In this document: piece by piece, positions 45,774 to 53,511 of the stretch | Layout of the letters: each line of letters begins with the position of its first letter | How positions within the stretch are numbered: the stretch's first letter is position 1 | Source of the DNA: Saccharothrix sp. | Lineage (GTDB): Bacteria; Actinomycetota; Actinomycetes; Mycobacteriales; Pseudonocardiaceae | Assembly (NCBI RefSeq): GCF_031180885.1 | Contig: NZ_JAPSLK010000001.1 | Span: 275,104-339,103 of the forward strand | Direction: 5' to 3' | Length of the DNA stretch: 64,000 bases | Made by a program: the position numbers and the translations under genes | The notes under the pieces: generated by a model | The model's database searches: none | What the model was told of the DNA's origin: nothing | Seen by the model: the letters and a program-made list of their open reading frames with translations, nothing else

Positions 45774-46892
45774 GTGTCGCGGGTGCCACTGGCCGACGTC
45801 GCGCTGGGCGGCGGGCTCGCCGTCCTCGTGCTGGGGACGAGCTTCCTGGAGGTGGGGCCGCCCGGCCCGGCCGGGTCCACCGGGTGGGGCGCGATCGGGT
45901 TGGCGGTGGTGCTCGGCGCGGCCCTCGCGGTGCGCCGGCGGATGCCCGTGCTGACGCTGGTCGCGGCCAACGCGGTGACGGCTCTGTGGTTCGCGCTGGA
46001 CTACCACGGCCGGCTGGTCACCACGTCCGCCCTGATCGGCTGCTACACCCTGGCCGCCTACCGGGGCTGGAAGGCCGGCGTGCTCGGCGGGATCGGCACG
46101 GCGGCGGTCACCGTGCTCACCGTCCGGTTCACCCTCGGCGGCCAGTGGTTCTCCGACCAGGTCCTCAACGCGATCCCGCTGGAAGCGGCGGCGACCGCCC
46201 TCGGCGCGGCGGTCTTCTCCCACCGGGCCTTCGCGGCCGGCGCGCGGGAACGGGCCGAGCGCATCGCGCAGGCCCGGTCCGACCAGGCCAAGGCGCAGGC
46301 CGCCGAGGAACGCCTGGTCATCGCCCGCGAACTGCATGACGTGTTCGGGCACACCATGGCCGCGATCAGCGTGCAGGCCGGGGTGGCGGTGCACGTCATG
46401 CAACGCCGACCCGAGCAGGTCGTGGAAGCCTTGAACGCCATCAAGCGGATCAGCGACGACGGGCTCGCCGAAGTCCGCGTGCTGCTGGGCGTGATGCGCT
46501 CCGACGAACCGCGCACCCTCACCGCGTCCGGTGGCCTGAAGCACCTGGACAAGCTGCTGGACGTGCCCGGCGTCTCGGTCGACCTCGCCGCCAACGACCC
46601 CCGACCGCTCCCGCTCGCCGTGGACCTGGCCGCGTTCCGGATCATCCAGGAGTCCCTGACCAACGTCCGCCGACACGCCCGCGCCACCCGCGTCCGCCTG
46701 GAGTTGACCTATGGTGCGTCCGAACTGGAGGTCGTCATCAGGGACAACGGCACCGGGGCGGGCACCGGCACCGGCCACGGCATCGAGGGCATGACCGCGC
46801 GGGCGCACGCCCTCGGCGGCACCCTCACCGCCGGACCGGTCGAGGGCGGCTTCGAGGTGCGGTGCGTGCTGCCGGTGGAGGGGGACGCGTGA
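45774..46892 (+). CDS. NarL-type sensor histidine kinase
   Basis: A 372-residue HisKA_3 kinase. About six membrane helices occupy residues 5-150. A short linker with ARSDQAKAQAAEERLVI leads to His188 in ARELHDVFGHTMAAIS. The ATP-binding domain ends the protein with ESLTNVRRHA, IRDNGTGAGTGTG and GIEGMTARAHALGG. It starts at GTG 45774, one base after the secreted-protein stop, and its TGA overlaps the response regulator GTG by four bases. Confidence 0.93.
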   Translation: MSRVPLADVALGGGLAVLVLGTSFLEVGPPGPAGSTGWGAIGLAVVLGAALAVRRRMPVLTLVAANAVTALWFALDYHGRLVTTSALIGCYTLAAYRGWKAGVLGGIGTAAVTVLTVRFTLGGQWFSDQVLNAIPLEAAATALGAAVFSHRAFAAGARERAERIAQARSDQAKAQAAEERLVIARELHDVFGHTMAAISVQAGVAVHVMQRRPEQVVEALNAIKRISDDGLAEVRVLLGVMRSDEPRTLTASGGLKHLDKLLDVPGVSVDLAANDPRPLPLAVDLAAFRIIQESLTNVRRHARATRVRLELTYGASELEVVIRDNGTGAGTGTGHGIEGMTARAHALGGTLTAGPVEGGFEVRCVLPVEGDA

Positions 46893-47536
46893 TCAGGGTG
46901 CTCATCGCCGACGACCAGGCACTGGTCCGCGGCGGCTTCCGGGTCCTGGTGGACAGCGAACCGGACATGACGGTGGTCGGAGAGGCCGCCGACGGCGGCA
47001 CGGCGGCGGCGCTGTGCGCCGAGTTGAAGCCCGACGTGGTCCTGATGGACATCCAGATGCCCGGCGTGGACGGCTTGGAAGGCATCCGTCGCATCGCGGC
47101 GGACCCGGAGTCGACCGGCGTGCGGGTCCTGATCCTCACCACGTTCGACGAGGACGACTACGTGGTCGAAGGCCTCACGGCGGGCGCCAGCGGCTTCCTC
47201 CTGAAGAACACCGACCCGGCCCAACTACTGCACGGCATCCGGGTAGTGGCGGGTGGTGAGGAACTCCTGTCGCCGGGCCTGACCAAGCGCCTGCTGTCCC
47301 GCAACGCACCGAGGTCCACGGTCGACCACGACACCTTCGCCCAGCTCACCGCCCGGGAACGCGAGGTCGTGGCGCTGGCCGCGCAGGGGTTGAGCAATGA
47401 GGAGATCACCCGGGAACTGGTGATCAGCCCGGCCACCACCAAGACCCACATCAGCCGTGCCCTGGCCAAGCTCGGGGCGCGGGACCGAGCCCAACTGGTG
47501 GCCCTCGCCTACCAACACGGCCTGGTGAAGCCCTAG
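46889..47536 (+). CDS. NarL/FixJ family response regulator
   Basis: A 215-residue regulator with receiver (MIRVLIADDQALVRGGF, Asp54 in LMDIQMPG, Thr in LTTFDEDDY, Lys in GFLLKNTDP) and LuxR-type DNA-binding domain (LTAREREVVALAAQGLSNEE, TTKTHISRALAKLGARDRAQ). It is coupled by a GTGA overlap to the kinase. Overall it is close to the other regulator at 37293, so the two systems are paralogous. The gene is followed by the repeat island, with no ordinary terminator between. Confidence 0.94.
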   Translation: MIRVLIADDQALVRGGFRVLVDSEPDMTVVGEAADGGTAAALCAELKPDVVLMDIQMPGVDGLEGIRRIAADPESTGVRVLILTTFDEDDYVVEGLTAGASGFLLKNTDPAQLLHGIRVVAGGEELLSPGLTKRLLSRNAPRSTVDHDTFAQLTAREREVVALAAQGLSNEEITRELVISPATTKTHISRALAKLGARDRAQLVALAYQHGLVKP

Positions 47537-47561
47537 CTGTCCACCACGTGCACCGCTCTTC

Positions 47562-47690
47562 CGCGCACAGCGCGTCGTCCTTCGGCGCGCAGCGCGTCGT
47601 CCTTCGGCACGCAGCGCTCGTCCTTCGGCACGCAGCGCTCGTCCTTCGGCGCGCAGCGCGGCGCTTTGGGCGCGCAGCGCCGTCGGGCAG
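47562..47690. repeat. tandem 21-22-base repeats
   Basis: About six imperfect copies of a unit like CGCGCAGCGCGTCGTCCTTCG follow the response regulator gene. Copies 3 and 4 (CACGCAGCGCTCGTCCTTCG) are identical; copies 5 and 6 diverge after the GCAGCGC anchor. Each unit can form a small GC hairpin. All six frames are open through it, which produces spurious reading frames. Confidence 0.85.
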
Positions 47691-47716
47691 TGCCGCCGGG
47701 GCACACACTTCAACTT

Positions 47717-47885
47717 GGGCTTCTTGCTTGTGTCATCCCCGTATGGCCCGCCCGAAGGGCTACCACATTTTCGGCCGGGTGCAGCCGAAAATTTTGTGAG
47801 GAACGAGCAAAATTTTCAGCGGCACCCGGCCGAAAATGTGGTCGGCTTTGCCGGGTCATGCGGGGATGGCACAAGCAAGAAGCCC
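47717..47885 (+). repeat. long hairpin element E1 (about 80-base arms)
   Basis: The left arm (47717-47796) pairs with the right arm (47808-47885) around an 11-base loop TGAGGAACGAG. Roughly 85 percent of positions pair. The outer part begins GGGCTTCTTGCTTGTG and ends CACAAGCAAGAAGCCC; the inner part has AAAATTTTG against CAAAATTTT, strikingly AT-rich for this genome. Several left/right differences (three in the outer third) are T versus C or G versus A such that G-U pairs remain in a plus-strand transcript. Small open frames here (PYGPPEGLPHFRPGAAENF) are by-products of the repeat. Confidence 0.92.
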
Positions 47886-47940
47886 CCGCAGTTGTAGTTG
47901 TGTCATCCTTGGCGGCTCGCCCGCCGGCGAGGCTCTTTAA

Positions 47941-48110
47941 TCTTTAGACCGGCGCTTCGCTGCTCAAGTCCACGCTTCGCGCGTGTAGACGCAACGCGCT
48001 CCGCACTGCTGGAGAATGAACGCGCTTCGCGCTCTTGAACAGCGCTGACGCGCTCTCAAGCTTGAACGCGCCGGCGCGCTCTCAAGATCAAAAGCGGCCT
48101 GGAGAACCAC
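47941..48110. repeat. cluster of short GCGC palindromes between the two hairpin elements
   Basis: This stretch repeats sequences like ACGCGCTTCGCGCTC, CACGCTTCGCGCGTG and CGCGCTCTCAAG (twice, shortly after one another near 48050 and 48075). Each can fold as a GCGC-TTCG-type mini hairpin. There is no coding signal. Confidence 0.7.
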
Positions 48111-48125
48111 CAATGGGGGAGGGAA

Positions 48126-48283
48126 GGGCGTCGGTTCCCCACCGTATGGCCCGACAAAGCCAACCACAGATTCACCGGGTGCCGCTAAAAACTTTTGCTC
48201 GTTCCTCGCAAAACTTTTTGGCTGCACCCGGTGAATCTGTGGTAGCCCTTCGGGCAGGCCATACGGTGGGGGAACCGAAGCCC
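48126..48283 (-). repeat. long hairpin element E2, inverted copy of E1
   Basis: Left arm 48126-48197 pairs with right arm 48209-48283 around the loop CTCGTTCCTCG, whose complement CGAGGAACGAG matches the E1 loop in ten of eleven bases. E2 is therefore oriented opposite to E1. Arms share GGTGCCGC/GCAGCC and GTATGGCC blocks with E1, but the mid-stem differs: GATTCAC (48169-48175) pairs with GTGAATC (48231-48237), where E1 has TTTTCGGC (47768-47775) with GCCGAAAA (47829-47836). Pairing is thus kept although sequence changed on both arms. Confidence 0.92.
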
Positions 48284-48305
48284 CGCCGTGGCTGGGAGCA
48301 GCCCG

Positions 48306-48343
48306 CCGCGCGGAGCGCGGCCTAAAAGCAGCCGCTGCGCGGC
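48306..48343. repeat. two small perfect palindromes after E2
   Basis: CCGCGC-GGA-GCGCGG at 48306-48320 and GCCGC-TGC-GCGGC at 48331-48343, separated by CTAAAAGCA. They continue the pattern of short hairpins in the repeat island. Confidence 0.7.
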
Positions 48344-48436
48344 GAAAAGCGGAGAGCGGGGTTGCGGCGGCACGAAGGTGTGGTTTGCGTGAGGGTGTCC
48401 GTGGCGTGGGTGGCGGGATGCGGGTGGGCGGCTCGT

Positions 48437-48476
48437 GTGGGCGGTGTGCGGCTCTCGGGTGGGCGGTGTGCGGCTC
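48437..48476 (+). repeat. 22-base-period direct repeat
   Basis: GTGGGCGGTGTGCGGCTC occurs at 48437-48454 and 48459-48476, exactly. The surrounding 120 bases are G-rich on this strand (GGTGGGCGG-type runs), which might form G-quadruplex-like structure. No gene is seen between E2 and 48728. Confidence 0.75.
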
Positions 48477-48534
48477 GGACGGGCGGTGCCGGTGGCCGGC
48501 TGCGGGGGCGGTCGTGACTTGGCGGACACTGCCC

Positions 48535-48572
48535 GGTCCCCTGAGGGGTAGCGGGTGAAGTCTCAGGGGACC
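48535..48572. promoter_or_regulatory. inverted repeat upstream of the ABC ATPase gene
   Basis: GGTCCCCTGAG (48535-48545) and CTCAGGGGACC (48562-48572) are perfect 11-base arms with a 16-base spacer; ACTCAGGG follows directly as an extra half site. It is 155 bases before the ATG at 48728. A repressor site or a transcript hairpin are both possible. Confidence 0.5.
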
Positions 48573-48727
48573 ACTCAGGGTGATCACGGATTACTACACC
48601 CGAGGTAGCGCCGACGATAAGACTGAAGTCGCACCCACGAGTCAACTACAGACCGATGTGGTCGACCCCCTGAACCGGGCAGAGTTCTCGCCGAGATCGG
48701 GGGATGTGCCAGTCCAGGGGAGAAACC

Positions 48728-49642
48728 ATGATCGAGGCGATCGGCCTCACCAAGCGCTACGGGAACACGGTGGCGGTGGACAACCTGTCGTTCACCGTCG
48801 CGCCGGGCCGCGTCACCGGGTTCCTCGGGCCCAACGGCGCCGGCAAGTCCACCACCATGCGGATGATCCTCGGCCTCGACCGGCCGACGTCGGGCAAGGT
48901 GCTCATCGACGGCAAGCCCTACACGCAGCTCGACCGTCCACTCCGGACCGTCGGCGCGCTGCTGGACGCCAAGTGGGTGCACCCCAACCGGTCCGCGCGG
49001 GCGCACCTGGACTGGCTCGCCAAGTCCAACGGCCTGCCCGGCAAGCGGGTGGACGAGGTGCTGGACCTGGTCGGCCTGACCAAGGTCGCCAAGCGGCGCG
49101 CGGGCGGGTTCTCGCTGGGCATGTCGCAGCGGTTGGGCATCGCGGGCGCGCTGCTCGGCGACCCGAAGGTGTTGCTGTTCGACGAGCCGGTCAACGGCCT
49201 GGACCCGGAGGGCATCCTCTGGATCCGCCAGTTCATGCAGGGCCTGGCCGCCGAGGGCCGCACCGTGCTGGTGTCCAGCCACCTGCTGTCGGAGATGGCG
49301 CTCACCGCGTCCGACCTGGTCGTGATCGGCCGGGGCAAGCTGATCTCGCAGTCGACGACGACCGAGTTCGTGGAGCGCTCGACCGAGAACGCGGTGCGGG
49401 TGCGCAGCCCGCACGCCGACAAGCTCGGCGCGATGCTGGTGGACAAGGGGTTCACCGTCCGCGAGGGCGAGGACGGCGCGCTCACCGTGACGGGTGCGAC
49501 CAGTGACCAGGTGGGTGACATCGCGGCCTCCGCCGGCGTGGTGCTGCACGAGCTGAGCCCTCAGCGAGGTTCGCTGGAAGAGGCGTTCATGCAGCTCACC
49601 GGTGATTCTGTCGAGTACCACGCGGCCGAGACGGGGAAGTGA
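48728..49642 (+). CDS. ABC transporter ATP-binding protein (ABC-2 type)
   Basis: A 304-residue ATPase of the drug/natural-product export type. Walker A is GPNGAGKST, the signature region is FSLGMSQRLGIAGALL (degenerate for LSGGQ, as usual in this group), Walker B is VLLFDEPVNGLDPEG and the switch His is in VSSHLLSEM. A C-terminal domain of about 80 residues (SPHADKLGAMLVDKGFTV) ends in LHELSPQRGSLEEAFMQLT, typical of bacitracin/antibiotic-type exporters. ATG at 48728 has GGGGAGAAA just upstream. Its stop overlaps the permease gene by four bases. Confidence 0.93.
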   Translation: MIEAIGLTKRYGNTVAVDNLSFTVAPGRVTGFLGPNGAGKSTTMRMILGLDRPTSGKVLIDGKPYTQLDRPLRTVGALLDAKWVHPNRSARAHLDWLAKSNGLPGKRVDEVLDLVGLTKVAKRRAGGFSLGMSQRLGIAGALLGDPKVLLFDEPVNGLDPEGILWIRQFMQGLAAEGRTVLVSSHLLSEMALTASDLVVIGRGKLISQSTTTEFVERSTENAVRVRSPHADKLGAMLVDKGFTVREGEDGALTVTGATSDQVGDIAASAGVVLHELSPQRGSLEEAFMQLTGDSVEYHAAETGK

Positions 49643-50412
49643 CGACCGAGATGACTCTGCTCGCTGTCGAACGGATCAAGCTGTTCACCACGCGCTCGCC
49701 GTGGTGGTGCATGGTGCTCGCGCTGGGCCTGTCGATCGGCTTCACCGCGATCATCGCGGCGAACTCGACCGAGGGTGCGATGCCGGTGGTCGCGTCGGCG
49801 TTCACGCACCAGTTCGGCCTGATGGTGATCATGGTGATGGCCGCGCTGGCGATCACCACCGAGTACCGGTTCGGGACGATCAAGGCGACGTTCCAGGCGG
49901 TGCCCGACCGGATCTCGCCGCTGGTGGCCAAGGGCGTCGTGGTGGCGCTGCTGTCCGCCGTGGTCGGCCTGCTGGTCGGGTTCGGCTCGTGGGGCCTGAG
50001 TTGGCTGATCGTCTCCGACCGCTCGCAGCTCGCGCTGGAGAGCGCGAACGACTGGCGGCACGTCCTGGGCGTCTCGCTGGTGTTCGCGGCCGGTTCGCTG
50101 CTCGCACTCGGTGTGGGCACGCTGGTCCGCCAGACCGCCGGCGCGGTGTCGATCATCCTGGTGTTCGCGCTGCTGGTGGAGAACCTGGTCACGCTGATCC
50201 CCAAGATCGGCGACGACATCCAGAAGTGGCTGCCGTTCACCGTGGCCAACAAGTTCGTGCTGGGCGAGGCGGACAGCAGCGGCCTGCCGGAGGGCGCCGG
50301 CCCGCCGGTGCCGGGCGAGCTGTCGCCGTGGGGGTCGCTGGCCTACTTCACGGCCATCGCGCTGGCGTTCTTCGTCGTGTCCCTGGTGGTCGCGAAGCGC
50401 CGGGACGCCTAG
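49639..50412 (+). CDS. ABC-2 type permease
   Basis: A 257-residue membrane protein with six helices, partner of the upstream ATPase. It starts with an amphipathic segment (LAVERIKLFTTRSPWW) common to ABC-2 permeases, then helices around residues 20-38, 55-75, 95-115, 140-160, 168-185 and 230-250. TEYRFGTIKATFQAVPDR is the cytoplasmic coupling loop. GTG at 49639 overlaps the ATPase stop (GTGA). The exported substrate is unknown; exporters like this move peptides, antibiotics or lipids. Confidence 0.88.
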   Translation: MTTEMTLLAVERIKLFTTRSPWWCMVLALGLSIGFTAIIAANSTEGAMPVVASAFTHQFGLMVIMVMAALAITTEYRFGTIKATFQAVPDRISPLVAKGVVVALLSAVVGLLVGFGSWGLSWLIVSDRSQLALESANDWRHVLGVSLVFAAGSLLALGVGTLVRQTAGAVSIILVFALLVENLVTLIPKIGDDIQKWLPFTVANKFVLGEADSSGLPEGAGPPVPGELSPWGSLAYFTAIALAFFVVSLVVAKRRDA

Positions 50413-50468
50413 TCGTTCGACCCCGTCCGGCCGGAATCGGGGCCGGCCGGGCGGGTGCGGGGGAAGGG

Positions 50469-50509
50469 GGAAGCTCGGGTCGCCTTTCGGGGAGGTGACC
50501 CGAGCTTCC
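50469..50509 (+). terminator. hairpin between permease gene and second ATPase gene
   Basis: GGAAGCTCGGGTC (50469-50481) pairs perfectly with GACCCGAGCTTCC (50497-50509); CC/GG two bases inside extend the stem. No T run follows. It separates the first ATPase/permease pair from the second ATPase gene. Confidence 0.65.
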
Positions 50510-50549
50510 GTCGCTTACGTTCGCCGTAGCGGATCGGACAGGAGCTGTC

Positions 50550-51449
50550 ATGATCGAAGCGACCGGACTCACCAAGCACTACGGCACCACCGTCGCCGTG
50601 GACGACCTGTCGTTCACCGTCCAGGCCGGCCGGGTCACCGGGTTCCTCGGCCCCAACGGCGCGGGCAAGTCCACCACCATGCGGATGATCCTCGGGCTCG
50701 ACCGCCCGACCCGCGGCAAGGTCCTCATCGACGGCAAGCGCTACCACGAGCTGCACCGGCCGCTGCGCACCGTCGGCGCCCTGCTGGACGCGAAGTGGGT
50801 GCACCCCAACCGGTCCGCGCGGGCCCACCTGCTGTGGCTCGCCCGGTCCAACGGCATCCCCGCCCGGCGGGTGGACGAGGTGCTCGACCTGGTCGGCCTC
50901 ACCCAGGTGGCCAAGCGGCGCGCCGGCGGGTTCTCGCTGGGCATGTCGCAGCGGCTGGGCATCGCGGGCGCGCTGCTCGGCGACCCGCGGGTGCTGCTGT
51001 TCGACGAGCCGGTCAACGGGCTGGACCCGGAGGGCATCCAGTGGATCCGGCAGTTCATGCACCGGCTCGCCGACCAGGGGCGGACCGTGTTCGTGTCCAG
51101 CCACCTGCTGTCGGAGATGGCGCAGACCGCCCAGGAGCTGATCGTCATCGGGCGCGGCCGGCTGATCGCGCAGACCAGCACCGAGCAGTTCATCCGGGAC
51201 GCCACCGAGGACGCGGTGCGGGTCCGCTCACCCCAGCTGGACCGGCTGCGCGAGCTGCTGCCCGGCGGGGCGCGGGTGACCGACGGCGACGGCGCCCTGC
51301 TCGTGCACGGCCTGGAGCCCGCCCGCATCGGCGAGCTGGCCGCCCTCAACGGCATCACGCTGCACGAGCTGAGCCCGCAGCGCGGGTCGCTGGAGGAAGC
51401 GTTCATCCAGCTGACCAAGGAATCCGTCGAGTACCACGCGCACGAGTAG
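50550..51449 (+). CDS. second ABC ATP-binding protein, close paralogue without permease
   Basis: A 299-residue ATPase nearly matching the one at 48728: Walker A GPNGAGKST, signature FSLGMSQRLGIAGALL and Walker B VLLFDEPVNGLDPEG are identical, and long stretches such as VGALLDAKWVHPNRSARAHL are shared. The C-terminal regulatory region differs more (SPQLDRLRELLPGGARVTDG). It starts at ATG 50550 with AGGAG upstream. No permease gene follows: the next gene is a protease on the opposite strand nine bases on. It may serve the permease at 49639 or one elsewhere. Local duplication is likely. Confidence 0.92.
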   Translation: MIEATGLTKHYGTTVAVDDLSFTVQAGRVTGFLGPNGAGKSTTMRMILGLDRPTRGKVLIDGKRYHELHRPLRTVGALLDAKWVHPNRSARAHLLWLARSNGIPARRVDEVLDLVGLTQVAKRRAGGFSLGMSQRLGIAGALLGDPRVLLFDEPVNGLDPEGIQWIRQFMHRLADQGRTVFVSSHLLSEMAQTAQELIVIGRGRLIAQTSTEQFIRDATEDAVRVRSPQLDRLRELLPGGARVTDGDGALLVHGLEPARIGELAALNGITLHELSPQRGSLEEAFIQLTKESVEYHAHE

Positions 51450-51458
51450 CCGCCGAAT

Positions 51459-52670
51459 TCACCACCGCGTGCGTTTCCAGAATTCTTCCGGGGGCGGTGG
51501 AATTTCCGCGGGTACCGGCGGCGGAGGCTCCGGCCGGCGCGTTCTGGACAACAGCAGACCGGCGACCGCGGTGCCGACCAGAATCGCCAGCAGGCCGCCG
51601 AACGCGATACCGGCGCGGGCGCCGCCGCTCCACGCGGGGCCGTTGAGCGCGCGTTCGGCGACCGGCGGGGCGGCCGTCGTCGGGACCGGTGCCGCGGTGG
51701 TGCGCGGCGGCGGGGCGAGTGGGTTGCGCTCCACGTCGGCGACGTCCGCGGTGATCGCCGCGACCGGGTCGACCTGGCCGAACCCGGTGGCGTCGTCGCG
51801 GCCCGGCACGCCGGCGTCGGTCGCGGTCGTGATCAGCCGGTTCACCACGCTGGCCGCGTTCATGTCCGGGTAGGTGGCGCGGACCAGGGCCGCCGCGCCG
51901 GAGACCAGGGCGGTCGCCGCGGACGTGCCGTCCATCTCGGCGTACCCGGTGTCGACCACGGACTTCGGCACCGCGGACACGATGCCCTTCGCGGGCGCGG
52001 CCAGCACCGCCTCCGGGCCGGTGTTGGACGAGCCCCACGGCACCAGGTCCCGCTCGGTCCCCGCGACGGCCAGCACGCCGCGGATGTTGGCGGGCGCGCC
52101 GATGTGCTCGACGCCGTCGTTGCCGGTGCCCGCGACCACCACGACGTCGTGGTCGAACGCGTGGTTGACCGCGCGCAGCAGGTCGGGGGTGAGGGTGGCC
52201 TCGGTGGTCAGGGACAGGTTGATTACGTCGGCGCCGTTGTCGACGGCCCAGGTGATGCCCTCGGCGACCGCCGCGGTGGTGAACTTCGCCCCGTCCGACC
52301 CCACCGAGACGGGCAGGATCGTGGCCTCCGGCGCGACGCCCAGCGCGCCGCCGTCGTGGCCCCGGCCGGCGATCAGGGCGGCCATCGCGGTGCCGTGCCC
52401 GTCGGTGTCCTCGGTGCCCTTCGTGCCGGTCGCGGACGCGAAGCCGACGCCCGGCAGCACCGCGCCGCCGGCCAGGTCGGGGACGGTGTCGTCCACGCCG
52501 GAGTCGACGACGGCCACCACGACGCCCCGGCCGCGCGAGTACTCGTGCGCGGCGGGCACCGCCAGCGCGTCGAGGTGCCACTGCTGGTCCCGGATCGTCT
52601 GCGCGTGCGCCGCCGGCGGCGGGGCGCAGAGCGCGATCAGGATCGCGGCGAGCAACGCCCGGCGGGTCAT
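51459..52670 (-). CDS. mycosin-like S8 serine protease, membrane-anchored
   Basis: A 403-residue subtilisin-family protease of the type VII secretion-associated mycosin kind. A signal peptide (MTRRALLAAILIALCAPP) is followed by the protease domain with Asp56 in VAVVDSGVDD, His92 in DTDGHGTAMA and Ser250 in MDGTSAAT. A Pro/Ala/Thr linker and a membrane helix (AGIAFGGLLAILVGTAVAGLLL) precede a Pro-rich cytoplasmic tail. ATG at 52670 is used; upstream codons add a stretch unlike a signal peptide. Mycosins process ESX substrates, but no EccB/C/D, EspG or WXG100 gene is in the window, so it is an orphan here. Confidence 0.9.
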   Translation of the reverse strand: MTRRALLAAILIALCAPPPAAHAQTIRDQQWHLDALAVPAAHEYSRGRGVVVAVVDSGVDDTVPDLAGGAVLPGVGFASATGTKGTEDTDGHGTAMAALIAGRGHDGGALGVAPEATILPVSVGSDGAKFTTAAVAEGITWAVDNGADVINLSLTTEATLTPDLLRAVNHAFDHDVVVVAGTGNDGVEHIGAPANIRGVLAVAGTERDLVPWGSSNTGPEAVLAAPAKGIVSAVPKSVVDTGYAEMDGTSAATALVSGAAALVRATYPDMNAASVVNRLITTATDAGVPGRDDATGFGQVDPVAAITADVADVERNPLAPPPRTTAAPVPTTAAPPVAERALNGPAWSGGARAGIAFGGLLAILVGTAVAGLLLSRTRRPEPPPPVPAEIPPPPEEFWKRTRW

Positions 52671-52903
52671 CGCCCAATTCCCCCTGTGGTCGAGGTCACA
52701 AGATATTCCATGTCTGCGATGTTTCGACGGAGTTCCGTCCGGCAATCGGAGTAAGGGCCTCGTTAAGAGCCCGTGAACTCCCGCACAGCACCATGACAGG
52801 AACGGCTGAACCCGGTCAGATGGAAAGCAGGGAATCGTGAGGCGGCGAAGGTCCGCACGCGAATTCCCATACCCCCGTCAAGGAACCCTCCGGAGGTGAA
52901 CCC

Positions 52904-53485
52904 GTGACGGTGCTTGATCCGGACCTGAACGCCGACTCGTCGGCGGCCGGGTCGAAGAAGCTGCCACGGCAACGCGACCACGCCCTTCGCGTCGAACCGA
53001 TGATGGCACTGGAATGGTCGCACGCGATCGAACCCGCGGGCGGCGTCGGCATCGCCACCACCCCTGCGCAGAGCCGCCGAGCCTGGATCCACCGGGCCGA
53101 CGAGCAGCAGGTGCTGGCGTTGTTCCGGGCTGTGGGCGCGGACGCCCCGGCCCCGTGGTGGCTGCGGGCGCTGGCCCGCGGCAAGCTCGCGTCCAGGGCG
53201 GCGGGCTTCGCCGTCGAGGACGAGGTCACCGACCTGCTGGCCGACCGGCCGGGCTGGGTCTTCGTGCCGTGGGCGGCCGACGGCGAGGTCGGCTACTGGG
53301 AGTTCGTGCCCTCCGAGAGCGGCGTCTACGGGCCCGCCGAACCCACGACCGTGCAGTTCACCGACCGGCACCCCGGCTGGGTCGACCTGCTGCCGGTGCA
53401 CCGCGGACCGGGCACGCGGCAGCCGATCGCCTTCACGCCGGCCGCGCTGCGTGAGCAGATCGAGGACCTGGAGAACATCGCGTAA
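52904..53485 (+). CDS. hypothetical protein
   Basis: A 193-residue soluble protein I do not recognise. The first 55 residues look flexible. The rest is a compact alpha/beta domain with Trp-rich segments (APWWLRALARGKLASRAA, DRPGWVFVPWAADGEVGYWE, FTDRHPGWVDLLPVHRGPG). There is no signal peptide or membrane helix. The GTG start at 52904 has GGAGGTGA five bases upstream, an almost ideal ribosome binding site, so it should be well translated. It lies 26 bases before trmB on the same strand and may be co-transcribed; it is divergent from the mycosin gene. Confidence 0.7.
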   Translation: MTVLDPDLNADSSAAGSKKLPRQRDHALRVEPMMALEWSHAIEPAGGVGIATTPAQSRRAWIHRADEQQVLALFRAVGADAPAPWWLRALARGKLASRAAGFAVEDEVTDLLADRPGWVFVPWAADGEVGYWEFVPSESGVYGPAEPTTVQFTDRHPGWVDLLPVHRGPGTRQPIAFTPAALREQIEDLENIA

Positions 53486-53511
53486 CCGGTCGCTGCTTAG
53501 GCTGTGCGCCT

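Noticed and set aside
47562-47690. CRISPR array
   Set aside because: Units are contiguous without unique spacers and no cas gene is near.
47548-48587. several small open frames of 60-200 codons in the repeat island
   Set aside because: They follow from tandem repeats and palindromic arms being open in many frames; no ribosome binding site or codon bias favours one.
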